Shown in pieces: positions 6,258 through 8,027 of a stretch of 8,027 nucleotides of DNA (its first letter is position 1; each line of letters begins with the position of its first letter). The stretch covers positions 1 to 8,027 of the forward strand of contig JAEZCB010000029.1 of the NCBI GenBank assembly GCA_023412755.1, read 5' to 3'. The notes below the pieces were generated by a model, which was not told where the DNA came from, did not search any database, and saw nothing but the letters and a program-made list of their open reading frames with translations. The position numbers and the translations under genes were made by a program. This DNA is from Bacteroidota bacterium (GTDB lineage Bacteria; Bacteroidota; Bacteroidia; Flavobacteriales_F; PHOS-HE28).

Positions 6258-6968
6258 ATGTCAAATGTAGGGAACATCAGGTTATCACGGAAGTGGAGGG
6301 TCCGCAAGGGCTTGACGGTGCTACTATTGGTTTTGGCGCCTCTGATCCTGTTGGCCCAGCCCGCTCCAGACAAGCGCCGTGCACAGGTGGAGATCATCAC
6401 CGATCTGGGCACCGTTGTGGTGGAACTTTACAATGAGACCCCGTTGCATCGCGACAATTTTTTGCGGTTGGCTAAAGCGGGGCATTACGATAGCCTATTG
6501 TTCCACCGGGTGATACCCGGCTTCATGATACAGGGCGGTGATCCGGTGGTTTCCGGTAAGAAGGGCGCCATGGGATCCGCGGATGAGGACAAACTGCCGC
6601 CGGAGATCGCGCCGGGGCTGATCCACAAAAGAGGGGCACTCGCTGCCGCACGGCAGGGCGATGATGTCGACCCCGGACGCAGGTCGCACCCCAGCCAGTT
6701 CTATATCGTACAGGGGCGCACTTATCAGGCAGCCGATCTGGACAAACTGGAGGAACGCAGTGTGCGATACGGGGAGCCCCATACCTATTCCGAAGCCGAA
6801 AGGCACCTGTATTCCACCCTTGGCGGTGCACCACATCTGGACGGTGCCTATACCGTGTACGGGCAGGTGGTGCAGGGGATGGAAGTAGTTGATGCGATCG
6901 CGGCGCAGCCGGTGGATGGGCATGACCGGCCGATCACGGATATCCGCATGTACATGCGTGTGAAATAG
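6258..6968 (+). CDS. Secreted cyclophilin-type peptidyl-prolyl cis-trans isomerase
   Basis: The enzyme speeds proline cis-trans isomerisation during folding of exported proteins. From this ATG the product is 236 residues, with a basic n-region (RKWRVRKG), a hydrophobic core (TVLLLVLAPLILLA, 20-33) and likely cleavage near AQ-PAP, so it is periplasmic or envelope-located. The cyclophilin domain spans about 43-236: FHRVIPGFMIQGGDP (82-96) holds the catalytic Arg (R84) and the active-site Phe and Gln; HKRGALAAAR (123-132), SQFYIV (146-151) and LDGAYTVYGQVVQGMEVVDAI (194-214) follow. About 40 extra residues (152-193) sit between SQFYIV and LDGAY, a loop I recall from Bacteroidota homologues. The frame extends upstream to 6123, but the ATG at 6258 fits the signal peptide and the promoter at 6223. 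Its TAG is 3 bases before pheS, so the two are almost certainly one operon. Confidence 0.88.
   Translation: MSNVGNIRLSRKWRVRKGLTVLLLVLAPLILLAQPAPDKRRAQVEIITDLGTVVVELYNETPLHRDNFLRLAKAGHYDSLLFHRVIPGFMIQGGDPVVSGKKGAMGSADEDKLPPEIAPGLIHKRGALAAARQGDDVDPGRRSHPSQFYIVQGRTYQAADLDKLEERSVRYGEPHTYSEAERHLYSTLGGAPHLDGAYTVYGQVVQGMEVVDAIAAQPVDGHDRPITDIRMYMRVK
6262..6269 (-). promoter_or_regulatory. Putative -7 box (TACATTTG) for the lipoprotein gene
   Basis: Read on the - strand, TACATTTG matches TAnnTTTG exactly. A TTC triplet 20 bases upstream is a near match to the TTG -33 element. It lies about 45 bases before the lipoprotein ATG at 6217 and falls within codons 2-4 of the divergent isomerase gene. Confidence 0.55.
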
Positions 6969-6971
6969 AGA

Positions 6972-8027
6972 ATGGAGCTACTGGAGCGGATAGCGGCCCT
7001 GGAGGCCGATGTGGCCTCGGCCAAAGCGGAAACAGCGGAAGATGCGGAGCGCGTGCGCGTACGTTTAATGGGCCGCAATGGCGCCATACCCGCCCTGTTC
7101 GATGCCTTCAAGGAGGCCTCCCCGGAGCAGAAACGGGCACTGGGCCAGCGTCTCAACCTGCTGAAGAAAGCCGCGCAGGTACGCGTGGAAGAGCTGAAGG
7201 CGTCGGTGGAACGTACGGATACCGCTCAAGGTCCTGCGGTGGACCTATCCGCACCGGCGCTCACCTCCTTCACCGGAAGCCTCCACCCCCTCACCATTGT
7301 GCGGCAGCGCATCGTAGAGATCTTCACCCGCATCGGCTATACGGTAAGCCATGGTCCGGAGGTGGAGGATGATCATCACAACTTCAGCGCGCTCAACTTC
7401 CCCCCGGATCATCCTGCACGGGACATGCAGGATACGTTCTTCGTAGACCTCGGTGACAATACCCCACCGAGCGCAGCCGGGAAGGATGTCAGTCCGAGCG
7501 CAGCCGAGGACTGGGCTCTACGCACGCATACCAGCAGTGTGCAGGTGCGGGTCATGGAGTCTACCAAGCCACCCATCCGTACCATTTCACCAGGCCGGGT
7601 ATACCGGAACGAGGCCATCAGCGCCCGGGCACATTGCATGTTCCATCAAGTGGAGGCATTGTATGTGGACAAGGGTGTGGACTTCGCCGAACTGAAGGGG
7701 ACCATCGATCATTTCGTGAAGTCGATGTTCGGCAGGGATGCGGGCATCCGGCTTCGCCCCAGCTATTTCCCATTCACCGAACCGAGCGCGGAGGTGGATA
7801 TGAGCTGTTCCATCTGCGAGGGCGCCGGCTGCAACATCTGCAAACACAGCGGCTGGGTGGAGATCATGGGTTGCGGCATGGTGGATCCTGCCGTGCTTGG
7901 CAACTGTGGCATCGATCCGGAGGAATACAGTGGCTTTGCCCTGGGCATGGGCATCGAGCGCATCACCCAGCTGCTTTACCGCGTGCCCGATCTGCGCATG
8001 TATTGGGAGAACGACGTGCGTTTCCTC
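6972..8027 (+). CDS. pheS: Phenylalanyl-tRNA synthetase alpha subunit (3' end cut by window edge)
   Basis: PheS forms the catalytic half of the alpha2-beta2 enzyme that charges tRNA-Phe in the cytoplasm. The 352 codons seen reach WENDVRFL, normally only a few residues from the end. The N-terminal tRNA-binding coiled coil is at about 1-85 (including RVRLMGRNGAIPALF). The class II core starts near 105 (HPLTIVRQRIVEIF, motif 1 helix) with NFSALNFPPDHPARDMQDTFF (137-157). It continues with LRTHTSSVQVR (183-193), motif 2 around HCMFHQVEALYVDK (221-234), FTEPSAEVDMSC (268-279) and motif 3 at GFALGMGIERI (321-331). Four cysteines (C279, C282, C287, C290) sit in a metal-site-like insert I recall from Bacteroidota PheS. 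Unusually, residues about 161-180, between FFVDL and LRTHTS, are an extra segment encoded by palindromic repeat DNA. The start ATG is 3 bases after the isomerase stop, implying co-transcription. The frame is open to the right edge. Confidence 0.95.
   Translation, partial: MELLERIAALEADVASAKAETAEDAERVRVRLMGRNGAIPALFDAFKEASPEQKRALGQRLNLLKKAAQVRVEELKASVERTDTAQGPAVDLSAPALTSFTGSLHPLTIVRQRIVEIFTRIGYTVSHGPEVEDDHHNFSALNFPPDHPARDMQDTFFVDLGDNTPPSAAGKDVSPSAAEDWALRTHTSSVQVRVMESTKPPIRTISPGRVYRNEAISARAHCMFHQVEALYVDKGVDFAELKGTIDHFVKSMFGRDAGIRLRPSYFPFTEPSAEVDMSCSICEGAGCNICKHSGWVEIMGCGMVDPAVLGNCGIDPEEYSGFALGMGIERITQLLYRVPDLRMYWENDVRFL
7467..7513. repeat. Palindromic repeat element in frame within pheS
   Basis: CCGAGCGCAGCCG occurs twice (7467-7479 and 7494-7506), 27 bases apart, so both copies are read as P-S-A-A. 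The second copy lies inside an inverted repeat with arms CAGTCC (7490-7495) and GGACTG (7508-7513). A core of CCGAGCG-AGCCGAGG flanked by complementary arms resembles an interspersed palindromic repeat I recall from intergenic regions of Bacteroidota. The added residues fall between two conserved blocks of PheS, and the frame is kept. Confidence 0.65.

Noticed and set aside
6218..6412. N-terminal extension of the lipoprotein
   Set aside because: It would bury the lipoprotein signal peptide 65 residues inside and run antisense through the isomerase start. The promoter box supports the shorter form.

Overview
The window looks like a chromosomal segment of a fairly GC-rich member of the Bacteroidota, probably a Flavobacteriales-type lineage. 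Three things point there. Three open reading frames end in type IX secretion (T9SS) type A C-terminal sorting domains with the YPNP/WPNP-type opening. Two perfect TAnnTTTG promoter elements, the Bacteroidota -7 box, lie in one divergent intergenic region. PheS carries the four-cysteine insert I recall from Bacteroidota PheS, and Shine-Dalgarno sequences are largely absent.

Region 1 (1-2951, + strand) is an accessory-looking block of secreted-protein genes. It holds the 3' end of one T9SS cargo gene, a 243-base gap with short hairpins and degenerate repeats, a 278-residue reading frame that ends in a sorting domain but has no signal peptide (probably the 3' remnant of a larger gene), and a 534-residue secreted beta-propeller-like protein overlapping it by one base. 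The first and last of these share almost the same sorting domain. The last one is a mosaic: about 46% GC over 1981-2280 and about 63% over 2281-2580.

Region 2 (3004-5400, - strand) is housekeeping: a CvpA-family membrane protein gene followed by uvrC, the nucleotide-excision-repair nuclease subunit. They are co-oriented with a 57-base gap and plausibly co-transcribed. A small conserved hypothetical gene (5435-5806, +) diverges from the CvpA gene.

Region 3 (5828-8027) has a small lipoprotein gene (-) diverging from a secreted cyclophilin-type peptidyl-prolyl isomerase gene (+). The isomerase gene is followed after 3 bases by pheS, which runs off the right edge only a few codons before its expected end. 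The divergent pair is served by two -7 boxes arranged so that the transcripts should overlap at their 5' ends.

The most interesting signal is not a new operon. Palindromic sequences that look like interspersed repeats appear inside coding regions with the frame kept. One is inside the catalytic domain of the essential enzyme PheS (a 13-bp direct repeat plus a CAGTCC/GGACTG palindrome, adding about 20 residues). Another is inside the sorting domain of the beta-propeller protein (a 9-bp-stem hairpin, a perfect 14-bp palindrome and a TCAC-rich tract, adding about 35 residues). This resembles the coding-region palindromic elements known from Rickettsia. I cannot test copy number from a single window.
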